Assembly (NCBI RefSeq): GCF_014640435.1
Contig: NZ_BMGY01000020.1
Location: 1-64,000 of the forward strand
Origin: Hymenobacter frigidus
GTDB lineage: Bacteria > Bacteroidota > Bacteroidia > Cytophagales > Hymenobacteraceae
Direction: 5' to 3'
Length of the DNA stretch: 64,000 bases
Below, one piece after another: positions 52,674 through 60,648 of the stretch; within the stretch, counting starts at the first letter, position 1, and the number at the start of each line of letters is the position of its first letter. The notes beneath the pieces were generated by a model. The model had not been told where the DNA came from. It did no database searches and saw only the letters and a program-made list of their open reading frames with translations. The position numbers and the translations under genes are program-made.

Positions 52674-53543
52674 ATGTCGACTCTTAAGAAAGCGAAGACC
52701 AGCAAAACCAAACTCTCTGATGACTTGCTGAATGCTGGCAGCGGCAAAACCATCAAGCAGCCGAACGTGAACGACGATAAGCTCACGACCATTACGGAGA
52801 TGCGCCAGCAGACCAACGGCCAGACGGCCCTGGCCATTGAAGACGAGCAGCGCCTGCGCAAAGCCTTTGTCGACAAGGACTGGAACGAAATCAAAATCGC
52901 CGATAGCTGGCAGATTTTCAAGGTGATGGCCGAGTTCGTGGAGGGCTTCGAGAAGATGTCCAAAATCGGACCTTGCGTTAGCATCTTCGGCTCGGCCCGC
53001 ACCAAGCCCGACAACCCCTATTACCAGTTGGCCGAAGAAATCGCGGCCAAGCTGGTGCGCCACGGCTATGGTGTTATCACGGGCGGCGGCCCCGGCATCA
53101 TGGAAGCCGGCAACAAGGGTGCTCGTTCCGAGGGCGGCAAGTCGGTGGGCCTCAACATTGAGCTGCCCTTCGAACAAACCCACAACATCTACATCGACCA
53201 GGATAAGTGCATTGACTTCGATTACTTCTTCGTGCGGAAAGTGATGTTTGTGAAGTACGCCCAGGCTTTCGTGGGCATGCCCGGCGGTTTCGGCACGCTC
53301 GACGAGTTGTTTGAGGCCATGACGCTGATTCAGACCAAGAAAATCAGCCGCTTCCCCATCGTGCTGGTGGGCTCGGCGTATTGGAACGGCCTGTTTGAGT
53401 GGATTAAGGACGTGATGCTGACCCAGGAACACAACATCTCGGCCGAGGACCTGAACCTGGTGCAAATTGTGGACGACGCCAGCGAAGCCGTGAAAATCAT
53501 CGACGACTTCTACCACAAGTACCTGCTGTCGCCAAACTTCTAA
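52674..53543 (+). CDS. LOG-family (TIGR00730-type) Rossmann-fold protein
   Basis: 289 residues from ATG 52674. After a charged N-terminal 85 residues, the LOG core appears: VSIFGSARTKPDNPYYQLAE, GYGVITGGGPGIMEAGNKGA, and the signature MPGGFGTLDELFEAMTLIQT. The PGGxGTxxE motif is that of cytokinin-activating phosphoribohydrolases (LONELY GUY); bacterial members cleave ribose 5-phosphate from AMP-like nucleotides. The Bacteroidota role is not settled. Old annotations as lysine decarboxylase are wrong. Monocistronic by its promoter and terminator. Confidence 0.9.
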   Translation: MSTLKKAKTSKTKLSDDLLNAGSGKTIKQPNVNDDKLTTITEMRQQTNGQTALAIEDEQRLRKAFVDKDWNEIKIADSWQIFKVMAEFVEGFEKMSKIGPCVSIFGSARTKPDNPYYQLAEEIAAKLVRHGYGVITGGGPGIMEAGNKGARSEGGKSVGLNIELPFEQTHNIYIDQDKCIDFDYFFVRKVMFVKYAQAFVGMPGGFGTLDELFEAMTLIQTKKISRFPIVLVGSAYWNGLFEWIKDVMLTQEHNISAEDLNLVQIVDDASEAVKIIDDFYHKYLLSPNF

Positions 53544-53569
53544 AGCTTGGGACCGTTGTTAAGACATTG

Positions 53570-53601
53570 AAAAAGCCGAGCCGTCAGGTTCGGCTTTTTT
53601 G
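53570..53601 (+). terminator. Rho-independent terminator after the LOG gene
   Basis: AAAAAGCCGAGCC / GGTTCGGCTTTTTT stem-loop with one mismatch and T6 tail. Confidence 0.88.
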
Positions 53602-53641
53602 TTTGCCAATTCCCCATTTTTGCGGTTGATATCCTGCTACC

Positions 53642-54838
53642 ATGCCCACTGCTGATTCCGTACTAGAGTTTGATTACCTCATTGTGGGCGGCGGCGCGGC
53701 AGGGCTGAGCCTGGCGTACCACATTGCGCAGGAGCCACGGCTGGCGGACAAGAACGTGTTGCTCATCGAGCCCGAAGCCAAAGCCCAGAATGACCGCACC
53801 TGGTCATTCTGGACCGACGAGCCCGGCATTTTCGACGGTATTGTGGCGCACGAATGGCGCAAAATTGCCTTCCGCAGTCCTGGCTTCGAGCGGGTTTTCG
53901 ACCTGGGTCGCTACCGCTACAAAACCATCAACGGGCTGGACTATTACCGTTTCGTGCAGCAGGCGCTGGCCGATAAACCGAACTTCTCCGTCCTGCGCGG
54001 AACCGTCGAACAACTCGATAATACCCCAACTGGCGTGCGCGCTACCACAGCGGCTGGCACTTTCACGGCCCGCTACGGCTTTGACAGCCGCCCCCCCAAC
54101 TTGGCGCAACTCAAGCAGCCGCAGAAGCACCGCTACCTCCTTCAGCACTTTGTGGGCTGGGAAATTGAAACCGAAACCGATGTATTCGACCCGACGACGG
54201 TTGAGTTCATGGACTTTCGCGGCGAGCAGCAACACGAGGCGCGGTTCATCTACGTGCTGCCAACTACTACCCGCAAAGCGCTGGTAGAGTACACGTTATT
54301 TTCGGGAACCCCCTTGCCGAAAGCCGAATACGAGGCGGCCATCCGGGAATACCTGCGCGATACGCTGGGCCTGAGCACCTACCGCGTAGTGGCCGAAGAA
54401 GTAGGGGCCATCCCGATGACGGACCACCCGCTGCCCACCCGCCACGGGGCGCACATTTTTAACCTGGGCACCCTTGGCGGTCGGGCCAAGCCCAGCACGG
54501 GCTATGCCTTCAAGCGCATTCAGCAGCACTCGGCGCGGCTGGTGGCGGCCCTGGCCACCACTGGCCACCCGCCCGCCGATGCGACCGGCGATAAATGGCA
54601 GTTCCACCTATTCGATACCTTGCTGCTCGACATCATGCAGCGGCGCGGCGAGACCACCCGGGATGTTTTCCGGGAGCTGTTCGAGCGTAATCCTCTGGAG
54701 CGCATCTTCCGCTTCCTCGATGAGCAAACTTCCTGGGCCGACAACCTGCGCGTGATGAATTCGGTGACACCAGGGCCATTCATGCGCTCTATCGGCCAAG
54801 TCCTGCGCGGTAAGCCTGGCCGCCGGAAAATCAATTAA
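53642..54838 (+). CDS. crtY: Lycopene beta-cyclase
   Basis: 398 residues. FAD/NAD Rossmann motif FDYLIVGGGAAGLSLAYHI, then the CrtY-type blocks NDRTWSFWTDEPG, YKTINGLDYYRFVQQAL, HFVGWEIETETDVFDPTTVE, FMDFRGEQQHEARFIYVLPT, EYTLFSGT and NLGTLGGRAKPSTGYAFKRI. It closes the linear ends of lycopene into beta-rings, giving beta-carotene, in or at the inner membrane. It fits the pink-to-red pigmentation of Hymenobacter. No other crt gene is in the window. Its stop codon lies within a small inverted repeat shared with the end of the convergent ABC gene. Confidence 0.93.
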   Translation: MPTADSVLEFDYLIVGGGAAGLSLAYHIAQEPRLADKNVLLIEPEAKAQNDRTWSFWTDEPGIFDGIVAHEWRKIAFRSPGFERVFDLGRYRYKTINGLDYYRFVQQALADKPNFSVLRGTVEQLDNTPTGVRATTAAGTFTARYGFDSRPPNLAQLKQPQKHRYLLQHFVGWEIETETDVFDPTTVEFMDFRGEQQHEARFIYVLPTTTRKALVEYTLFSGTPLPKAEYEAAIREYLRDTLGLSTYRVVAEEVGAIPMTDHPLPTRHGAHIFNLGTLGGRAKPSTGYAFKRIQQHSARLVAALATTGHPPADATGDKWQFHLFDTLLLDIMQRRGETTRDVFRELFERNPLERIFRFLDEQTSWADNLRVMNSVTPGPFMRSIGQVLRGKPGRRKIN

Positions 54839-54887
54839 AAATTGAAAATGCTGCTTACAAACAAGTTGAATTGCCCATTTTTAATTG
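54831..54887. repeat. Inverted repeat overlapping two gene ends
   Basis: TCAATTAAAAATTG at 54831-54844 and CATTTTTAATTGA at 54876-54888, one mismatch-bulge. It contains the stop codon of crtY and the stop of the convergent ABC ATPase frame, so both C-termini end in repeat sequence. Confidence 0.7.
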
Positions 54888-55670
54888 AAACCGGAGCCTG
54901 TTCCAGCCAGGCCCGCGCCTCGCGCACTGAAGCCGGCGAAATAGCCCGCAACTCGGGCTTGGGCTCCGATAGGTTGAGCAGGTAGCCGGATAATTCCGGC
55001 AAATTATCCAGGTCGTGAGTGCTGCAGAGCACGGTTTTGCCGTGCTGGGTAACCCAGCTGTGCACCAGTGTGAACACCTGGCGGCGATAGTACACATCAA
55101 GCTGCTGGGTGGGCTCGTCGAGCAGGTACACCTGGGCATCCTGCAGGCTGAGCTGCGCCAGCCACACCAGCTGCTGCTCACCACCAGATAGTTGCGTAAA
55201 GCCGCGGGCGGCCAGGTGCGCCATGCCCACCCGCACCAGCGCGGCATCGGCCAGGGCATAGTCGGCGGGCGCGTAGGCACTCAGCAGGCCGTGGTGGCGG
55301 AGCGGCCCATCACCACCAGCTCGCGCACGGCAATGGCGAAGTCGATGCTGCCGCGCTGGGGCAGGTAGCCCAGCAGGCCGGCGCTGGCAGCACGGAGGAG
55401 GTCGTGCACCTGCTGCCCGTGCAACCGTACGCGGCCCTGGTAGGGCAGCTGGCCGGTGAGCACCAGAAACAGCGTGGTTTTGCCGCTGCCGTTGTGGCTC
55501 ACCACGGCCACAAAGGCCGGCGCGGGGACGCACAAAAAAAGGTTGCGGACCAACACCCTACCGGGGTAGCCCGCAACCAGATTCTCCACGCTAAGAGCGG
55601 CAGGAGTTATGGGTGTCAAATTATGAGTTACGAGTTCAGAGGATAATTCCTGGTTCAACTCACAACTCAT
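54835..55670 (-). pseudogene. ABC transporter ATP-binding protein, frameshifted
   Basis: The first frame (55670-55281) has LSVENLVAGYPGRVLVRNLF, Walker A SHNGSGKTT and Q-loop YLPQRGSIDFAIAVRELVVM, then ends SATTAC-stop. The second frame (to 54835) supplies HHGLLSAYAPADYALADAAL, signature LSGGEQQL, Walker B VYLLDEPTQQLD and H-loop CSTHDLD. One base is missing near 55300-55301: MGR-x-RHHGLLSAY would be restored by it. Whether this is a true mutation or an assembly error cannot be told. The intact protein (about 275 residues) would energise metal or heme uptake. The ATG at 55670 lies inside a repeat element, so the true start may be downstream (TTG within the repeat). Confidence 0.8.
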
Positions 55671-55686
55671 AATTCAACACCCATAA
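55608..55686. repeat. Inverted repeat built of TTATGAGTT words
   Basis: TTATGGGTGTCAAATTATGA at 55607-55626 is mirrored by 55666-55686 (CTCATAATTCAACACCCATAA). Inside the arms GAGTTACGAGTT and AACTCACAACTC also pair. It supplies the apparent ATG of the ABC ATPase. Confidence 0.8.
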
Positions 55687-55693
55687 TTAGAAC

Positions 55694-55915
55694 TTAGTAC
55701 TCGTCCTCATTGAACATAAAGTCCTCTTTGGTCGGGTAGTCGGGCCACACTTCTTCGATGTTTTCGTAGGGTTGGCCGTCGTCTTCCAATGCCTGCAAGT
55801 TCTCAACCACTTCCATGGGCGCACCCGAGCGGATAGAAAAGTCAATCAGTTCGTCTTTGGTGGCGGGCCAGGGAGCATCTTCCAGGTAGGAAGCCAGTTC
55901 GAGTGTCCAATACAT
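55694..55915 (-). CDS. DUF2795 small acidic protein
   Basis: 73 residues: MYWTLELASYLEDAPWPATK, DELIDFSIRSGAPMEVVENL, QALEDDGQPYENIEEVWPDY. Strongly acidic, with the DUF2795 helix-hairpin (WPATKDELIDFSIRSGAP...VVENL). Conserved in Bacteroidota and of unknown function; cytoplasmic. It lies between the DUF349 gene upstream and the broken ABC gene downstream, all on the minus strand. Confidence 0.9.
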   Translation of the reverse strand: MYWTLELASYLEDAPWPATKDELIDFSIRSGAPMEVVENLQALEDDGQPYENIEEVWPDYPTKEDFMFNEDEY

Positions 55916-56016
55916 AGTAAGGCGGATAAAAAAAAGGTTGGCGAAGGTAACAGTTTCTTATCAAGAAACAAGTTAGAAATTGCATTGGAAACGACAACGC
56001 AAAAGGCTGGCCAAGG

Positions 56017-57336
56017 TTAGCCGGCAGCCTGGGCCTGCTGGCTGAATAAGGCAATCAGGTCATTTTTTGTGCGAATCTTACGCTCGAAAGACCGGATTTT
56101 GGTTTGCAGCATTTCGCGAAAAGCGTCGTTGGCGGCGCTGGGACTGAGTTTATCGAGGTTATCGCGCAGAGTTTCGAGCTCTTGGTGGTCGTCTTTCAGC
56201 AGCTCGCGCAGTGTGGTAGCCCGGAAGCGGGCCCGCTCGCTGGGCGCGGAAGCAGGCGGTTCGCCGCCCGCACGCTTGCGCAGGTGGTACTCCAAGGCGC
56301 TGAGCTCAAAAATCTTGTCACACGCCACCATGAAGCGCTGCCAAATGCGGTCCGATTCGTCGCCGCGCACGGTGCCCACCTGTTTCCATTCGGCCTGCAA
56401 GGCCTTGGCTTGGTGAATAGCCTCCTGTGGCGGCACGTTCATGAGGGCTTCGGCGCGCTCGGCCAGGGCCCGCTTGCGGGCCAGCAGTTCTTCGGCCGAG
56501 GCCGGCGCACCGGGGCTCCCAACAACCTGCTGGGTGGCAATGTGCACCTTCAGCCGCTCGAAGAAATGGTTGTTGGCCGCCCGAAAGCGCGTCCACAACT
56601 CCGAAGCCAGTTTTTTGGGCAAGGTGCCGTTTACTTCGCGCCAAGCCTGCTGCAAAAGCTTGAGCTGGCGCGAAGTGGTTTCGAACTGGTCGGAGTTTTT
56701 CAGGTTTTCGGCTTGCAGAATCAGGTCGCGGTAGCGGGTTTGCACCCGCGACGACATGGCTTTTTTGTCGGACTGAAACGCTTTGCGCCGGTCAAAAAAC
56801 ACCTGAATCGCGTTCTGAAAACGCGCTTCCAGTTCATCGGCCTGGGCCTTGTCGACGGGCCCGGTTTTGAGCCAGCCCTGGCGCAAGTCCTTCACTTTTT
56901 CACCGGCCGATATCCACTCCACGCTCTCGCTCAGCGTTTCGGCTTCCTTGATAAAGCCGAGCTTGGTGGCCAGATTCTTTTCGCGGTTGTGAGCCACCGT
57001 CACGGCAATGGTTTCATCGACCTCGGTGAGCCGGCGGTGCAGCTCCACAAAGTCGCCCAAGCCGTCGTAACTCAGCAGCTGCTCGCGCAGGTGCAACGCT
57101 TTCATGAGAAAAGACCCTTTGTTTTCGCTGGCAGCCATTTTGGCCAGCAAGGTGTCGACCTTGGTGTGAAGCAGGGCGAAGCGTTGCGCGAAATAGCACA
57201 GCGAGGCTTCGTCTGACTCTTTGACCAGGCCAATCTGGCGGGCCGGCTGGGCAAACACGGGGCGCAGCCACACGCCACCGGCTTCCACATAGCCAAAGCG
57301 CTGGGCTTCGGCCAGCAAGTGGTCAGTTGATTCCAT
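56017..57336 (-). CDS. DUF349 repeat protein
   Basis: 439 residues from the ATG at 57336 (MESTDHLLAEAQRFGYVEAG); the frame is open upstream for 100 codons but without family resemblance. After a 60-residue N-terminal region come three to four helical DUF349 repeats, each with a W-x-x-x-G/N and F-x-x-x-x-x-x-F pattern: LRQGWLKTGPVDKAQADELE, LQQAWREVNGTLPKKLASEL, LQAEWKQVGTVRGDESDRIW. The C-terminus is a coiled coil (ELETLRDNLDKLSPSAANDA). Cytoplasmic; function unknown, possibly RNA- or ribosome-related by analogy with other members. Confidence 0.88.
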   Translation of the reverse strand: MESTDHLLAEAQRFGYVEAGGVWLRPVFAQPARQIGLVKESDEASLCYFAQRFALLHTKVDTLLAKMAASENKGSFLMKALHLREQLLSYDGLGDFVELHRRLTEVDETIAVTVAHNREKNLATKLGFIKEAETLSESVEWISAGEKVKDLRQGWLKTGPVDKAQADELEARFQNAIQVFFDRRKAFQSDKKAMSSRVQTRYRDLILQAENLKNSDQFETTSRQLKLLQQAWREVNGTLPKKLASELWTRFRAANNHFFERLKVHIATQQVVGSPGAPASAEELLARKRALAERAEALMNVPPQEAIHQAKALQAEWKQVGTVRGDESDRIWQRFMVACDKIFELSALEYHLRKRAGGEPPASAPSERARFRATTLRELLKDDHQELETLRDNLDKLSPSAANDAFREMLQTKIRSFERKIRTKNDLIALFSQQAQAAG

Positions 57337-57610
57337 ACAGATAATAAGCTCGTGGGTAGGAGGGTGTAGGGGCGAGAGGGGAAGAACGGACTGTGGCTGA
57401 ACTGTGGAAAAGGAAGGGACTACAAGTTTACGGTAAAAAGACGATGAAGGGCCAGGCTTTGGTGCAGATAAGCAAATCCTTGAATTAGGGGGTTGTGCCG
57501 GCGGCGCTGGGTTGTGCCAGCGGGTTTGCCGTTCTTTACGGCTTGCTACCCGCGACGGCTCGGCCGCGCGGGCCATGGCCCACTCATTTTTTATCCCAGC
57601 CCCTTCATCC

Positions 57611-59275
57611 ATGAGCGACCAGACCATCATTTTCAGCATGGCCGGCGTGAGTAAGATTTACCCACCCCAAAAGCAAGTTCTCAAAAATATTTACCTCTCG
57701 TTTTTCTACGGCGCCAAAATCGGCGTGCTCGGCCTCAACGGCTCGGGCAAGTCGAGCCTGCTGAAAATCATTGCCGGCGTTGATAAGCAGTTTCAGGGCG
57801 AAGTCGTGTTTTCGCCCGGCTATTCGGTGGGCTACCTGGAGCAGGAGCCCCAGCTCGACCCCACCAAGACCGTGCGCGAGGTGGTGGAAGAAGGCGTGGC
57901 CGAAACGGTGGCCCTGCTGAAGGAATTTGACGAGATAAACGAGGCTTTTGGGGCCGAAGACGCCGATTTCGACAAACTGCTCGACCGCCAGGGCAAGGTG
58001 CAGGAACGCCTCGACCAACTCGACGCCTGGAACCTGGACACCAAGCTGGAGCGCGCCATGGATGCCCTGCGCACCCCCGCGCAAGAGGCCATTATCGGCA
58101 ACCTTTCGGGCGGCGAGAAGCGCCGCGTGGCGCTGTGCCGCCTGCTGCTGCAGGAGCCCGACGTGCTGCTGCTGGACGAACCCACCAACCACCTCGACGC
58201 CGAAAGCGTGCTCTGGCTGGAGCAGCACTTGCAGCAGTACAAAGGCACGGTGATAGCCGTGACCCACGACCGGTACTTCCTCGATAACGTGGCCGGCTGG
58301 ATTCTGGAGCTCGACCGGGGCTCGGGCATTCCGTGGAAGGGCAACTACAGCAGCTGGCTGGAGCAGAAAACCGACCGCATGGCCAAGGAGGAAAACACCG
58401 AGAGCAAGCGCATGAAAACCCTGCAGCGCGAGCTGGAATGGGTCCGGATGTCGCCCAAAGCCCGCCAGAGCAAGGGCAAGGCCCGCCTGGCCAACTACGA
58501 CAAGCTGGCCGGCGAGGAAGCCAAAGACAAGGAGCAGAAGCTGGAGCTGTTCATCCCCGACGGCCCGCGCCTGGGCTCACAGGTGATTGAGGCCGAGAGC
58601 ATCACCAAAGCATTTGGCGACAAGCTGCTGTTTGAGAACCTGAGCTTTTCGCTGCCGCAGGGCGGCATTGTGGGCATCATCGGGCCCAACGGTGCGGGTA
58701 AGACCACCCTTTTTCGCCTCATCACCGACCAGCTGCAGCCCGATGCCGGCACTTTTGAGGTCGGCCCGACGGTAGTTACGGCTTACATCGACCAGCAGCA
58801 CGATACACTGGACGGCAGCAAATCAGTATTCGACACCATCACGGGCGGTACCGAAACCATGCTGCTGGCCGGCCGGCCGGTGAACTCCCGCGCCTACGTG
58901 AGCAAGTTCAACTTCGGCGGCGGCGACCAGGAGAAGAAGGTGGGCACCCTGAGCGGCGGCGAGAAAAACCGCGTGCACCTGGCCATGACGCTCAAGCAAG
59001 GCGCCAACCTGCTCCTCCTCGACGAGCCCACCAACGACCTCGACGTAAACGCCATTCGGGCGCTGGAGGACGCGCTGGAAAACTTTGCCGGCTGCGCCGT
59101 CATCATCAGCCACGACCGGTGGTTCCTGGACCGGCTGGCCACGCACATCCTAGCCTTCGAGGGCGACTCGGAAGTGGTATGGTTCGAGGGCAACTTCTCG
59201 GATTACGAAGAAGCCAAGCGCAAGCGCCTGGGCGACGTGGAGCCGAAGCGCGTGCGGTACAAGAAGCTAGGATAA
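57611..59275 (+). CDS. ettA: Energy-dependent translational throttle protein EttA (ABC-F)
   Basis: 554 residues from ATG 57611 (MSDQTIIFSMAGVSKIYPPQ), matching the family length of about 555. Two ATPase domains: Walker A GLNGSGKSS and GPNGAGKTT, signatures LSGGEKRR and LSGGEKNR, Walker B VLLLDEPTNHLD and LLLLDEPTNDLD. The EttA arm (about residues 90-140) and the linker RELEWVRMSPKARQSKGKAR are present; no membrane segment. EttA binds the ribosomal E site and gates the first elongation steps by ATP level. Divergent from the DUF349 gene; ends at a strong terminator. Confidence 0.95.
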   Translation: MSDQTIIFSMAGVSKIYPPQKQVLKNIYLSFFYGAKIGVLGLNGSGKSSLLKIIAGVDKQFQGEVVFSPGYSVGYLEQEPQLDPTKTVREVVEEGVAETVALLKEFDEINEAFGAEDADFDKLLDRQGKVQERLDQLDAWNLDTKLERAMDALRTPAQEAIIGNLSGGEKRRVALCRLLLQEPDVLLLDEPTNHLDAESVLWLEQHLQQYKGTVIAVTHDRYFLDNVAGWILELDRGSGIPWKGNYSSWLEQKTDRMAKEENTESKRMKTLQRELEWVRMSPKARQSKGKARLANYDKLAGEEAKDKEQKLELFIPDGPRLGSQVIEAESITKAFGDKLLFENLSFSLPQGGIVGIIGPNGAGKTTLFRLITDQLQPDAGTFEVGPTVVTAYIDQQHDTLDGSKSVFDTITGGTETMLLAGRPVNSRAYVSKFNFGGGDQEKKVGTLSGGEKNRVHLAMTLKQGANLLLLDEPTNDLDVNAIRALEDALENFAGCAVIISHDRWFLDRLATHILAFEGDSEVVWFEGNFSDYEEAKRKRLGDVEPKRVRYKKLG

Positions 59276-59302
59276 TCACTGCTGTAGTCTGCTAGCGAGC
59301 AC

Positions 59303-59339
59303 AAAAAAAGGTCGCCCATCACGGGGCGACCTTTTTTTG
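59303..59339. terminator. Bidirectional terminator after ettA
   Basis: AAAAAAAGGTCGCCC / GGGCGACCTTTTTTT with a 5-6-base loop, between convergent ettA and the zinc peptidase gene. Confidence 0.92.
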
Positions 59340-59360
59340 TAATACCTGAGTAGTGCGCGC

Positions 59361-60038
59361 TTAATTGCGGCGGTTGCCACTCATAAAAATGCTCACGTAA
59401 TAAAGCAGCGTGGCCAACGAGCTGATGGCCGCCACCACGTAGGTCATGGCCGCCCACCAGAGAGCATCTTTGGCCATGGCGTGCTCTTCTACGGTTACCA
59501 CACCGCGCTTATCCATCCAGGCCAGCGCCCGGCGTGAGGCATCAAACTCGACGGGCAGCGTAATGAATGAGAAAAGCGTGGTGAGCGAGAACAAGGCAAT
59601 GCCCACGCCCAAGGGAATCAGGCTACGGCTAATCATGAAAACCCCGGCCAGCAGCACCCACGGCATCCATTTTGAAACGGCGCTCAGACCTGGTACCATG
59701 GCTGAGCGAAACTGCAGCATGGAATAGGCCGTGGCGTGCTGCACGGCGTGGCCGCACTCGTGGGCCGCGATAGCGGCGGCGGCGGCGCTACGCTCGGCGT
59801 ACACGCCTTCGCTCAGGTTCACGGTTTTGTCGGTGGGGTTGTAATGGTCGGTGAGCTGGCCGTCGGTGCTGATAATGCGCACGTCGGTGATGCCGTGGTC
59901 GGCCAGCATGTGTTCGGCAATCTGCGCACCGGTCAGGTTGGCTTTCAGGCCGACCTGGGCGTACTGCTTGAACTTGCTGCGGAGCCGCCACTGAATGCCC
60001 CAGCTAACCAGCATCAGGGCAATAAGAATGAGGTACAT
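59361..60038 (-). CDS. Zinc metallopeptidase, membrane-bound (YugP-like)
   Basis: 225 residues. N-terminal membrane helix (MYLILIALMLVSWGIQWRLR), the conserved region GAQIAEHMLADHGITDVRII, DHYNPTDKTVNLSEGVYAER, zinc motif AAHECGHAVQHATAY (HExxH) and SFITLPVEFDASRRALAWMD carrying the third ligand Glu. Two to three further membrane helices follow (WVLLAGVFMISRSLIPLGVG, YVVAAISSLATLLYYVSI). Matches the Zn_peptidase_2 (YugP) family in length and order. Probably an inner-membrane protease for membrane protein quality control; substrate unknown. It begins 26 bases after the rfaE2 stop, so the two are co-transcribed. Confidence 0.92.
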   Translation of the reverse strand: MYLILIALMLVSWGIQWRLRSKFKQYAQVGLKANLTGAQIAEHMLADHGITDVRIISTDGQLTDHYNPTDKTVNLSEGVYAERSAAAAAIAAHECGHAVQHATAYSMLQFRSAMVPGLSAVSKWMPWVLLAGVFMISRSLIPLGVGIALFSLTTLFSFITLPVEFDASRRALAWMDKRGVVTVEEHAMAKDALWWAAMTYVVAAISSLATLLYYVSIFMSGNRRN

Positions 60039-60064
60039 GGCTTGATAAGAATAAGTAAGAATGG

Positions 60065-60544
60065 TTACGACGTGTGCAGAATTCGCTCCACGATGCGCGA
60101 GGTGCTGTAGCCCGGCACCAACGGCACCGTGAGCACCTGCCCACCCCGATTCAACACCAATTCGTGGCCCACAATTCCGCTTATCGCGTAATCATCGCCC
60201 TTCACCAACACGTCGGGCTGCACCAGCCCGATAAGCGCCAGCGGCGTGGGCTCACCAAAAAGCACCACGGCATCCACAAAAGACAGCGAGGCCAGAATGC
60301 GCGCCCGGGCCGTCTCGTCCTGAATAGGCCGGCCGGGTTTGATGCTACCCACCGAGGCATCGGTGTTCAGACCCACCACCAAGGCATCGCCCAAGTGCCG
60401 GGCCTGCTCCAGGTAGTCGACATGGCCGAGGTGCAGCAAGTCGAAGCAGCCGTTGGTGAACACCACTTTACGGCCCTGCGCCCGCCAGCCGGCTACCGCA
60501 GCCGACAGCTGTTCGCGCGTCATTATTTTATCCTTGGTCCACAT
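60065..60544 (-). CDS. rfaE2: D-glycero-beta-D-manno-heptose 1-phosphate adenylyltransferase
   Basis: 159 residues from the ATG at 60544 (MWTKDKIMTREQL). Cytidylyltransferase-type core: VVFTNGCFDLLHLGHVDYLE with the HxGH motif, VVGLNTDASVGSIKPGRPIQ, VLFGEPTPLALIGLVQPDVL, VKGDDYAISGIVGHELV and GYSTSRIVERI with ISSSxx-like STS. It is the second half of E. coli HldE as a separate protein and makes ADP-heptose for lipopolysaccharide or glycan synthesis. The kinase half (RfaE1) is not in this window. Co-transcribed with the zinc peptidase downstream. Confidence 0.92.
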   Translation of the reverse strand: MWTKDKIMTREQLSAAVAGWRAQGRKVVFTNGCFDLLHLGHVDYLEQARHLGDALVVGLNTDASVGSIKPGRPIQDETARARILASLSFVDAVVLFGEPTPLALIGLVQPDVLVKGDDYAISGIVGHELVLNRGGQVLTVPLVPGYSTSRIVERILHTS

Positions 60545-60548
60545 GGGA

Positions 60549-60648
60549 AGAGTGACGGAGTGATTGAGGGACTGATGCAATTGACGAATCGGTAAGCAAC
60601 CAACGGTATTGAGTAGTCACTCGGTTGCTCCGTCATTCAGTCACTCAG
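60549..60648. repeat. Inverted repeat of GAGTGACTGA-type words
   Basis: AGAGTGACGGAGTGATTGAG (from 60550) is mirrored imperfectly by 60613-60648, whose complement runs ACTGAGTGACTGAATGACGG. Each arm is a run of degenerate 7-8-base words. The right arm overlaps the end of the gene at 60641. Confidence 0.7.

Noticed and set aside
52674-53543. Lysine decarboxylase annotation for the LOG protein
   Set aside because: The PGGxGTxxE motif belongs to LOG phosphoribohydrolases; no PLP site exists.
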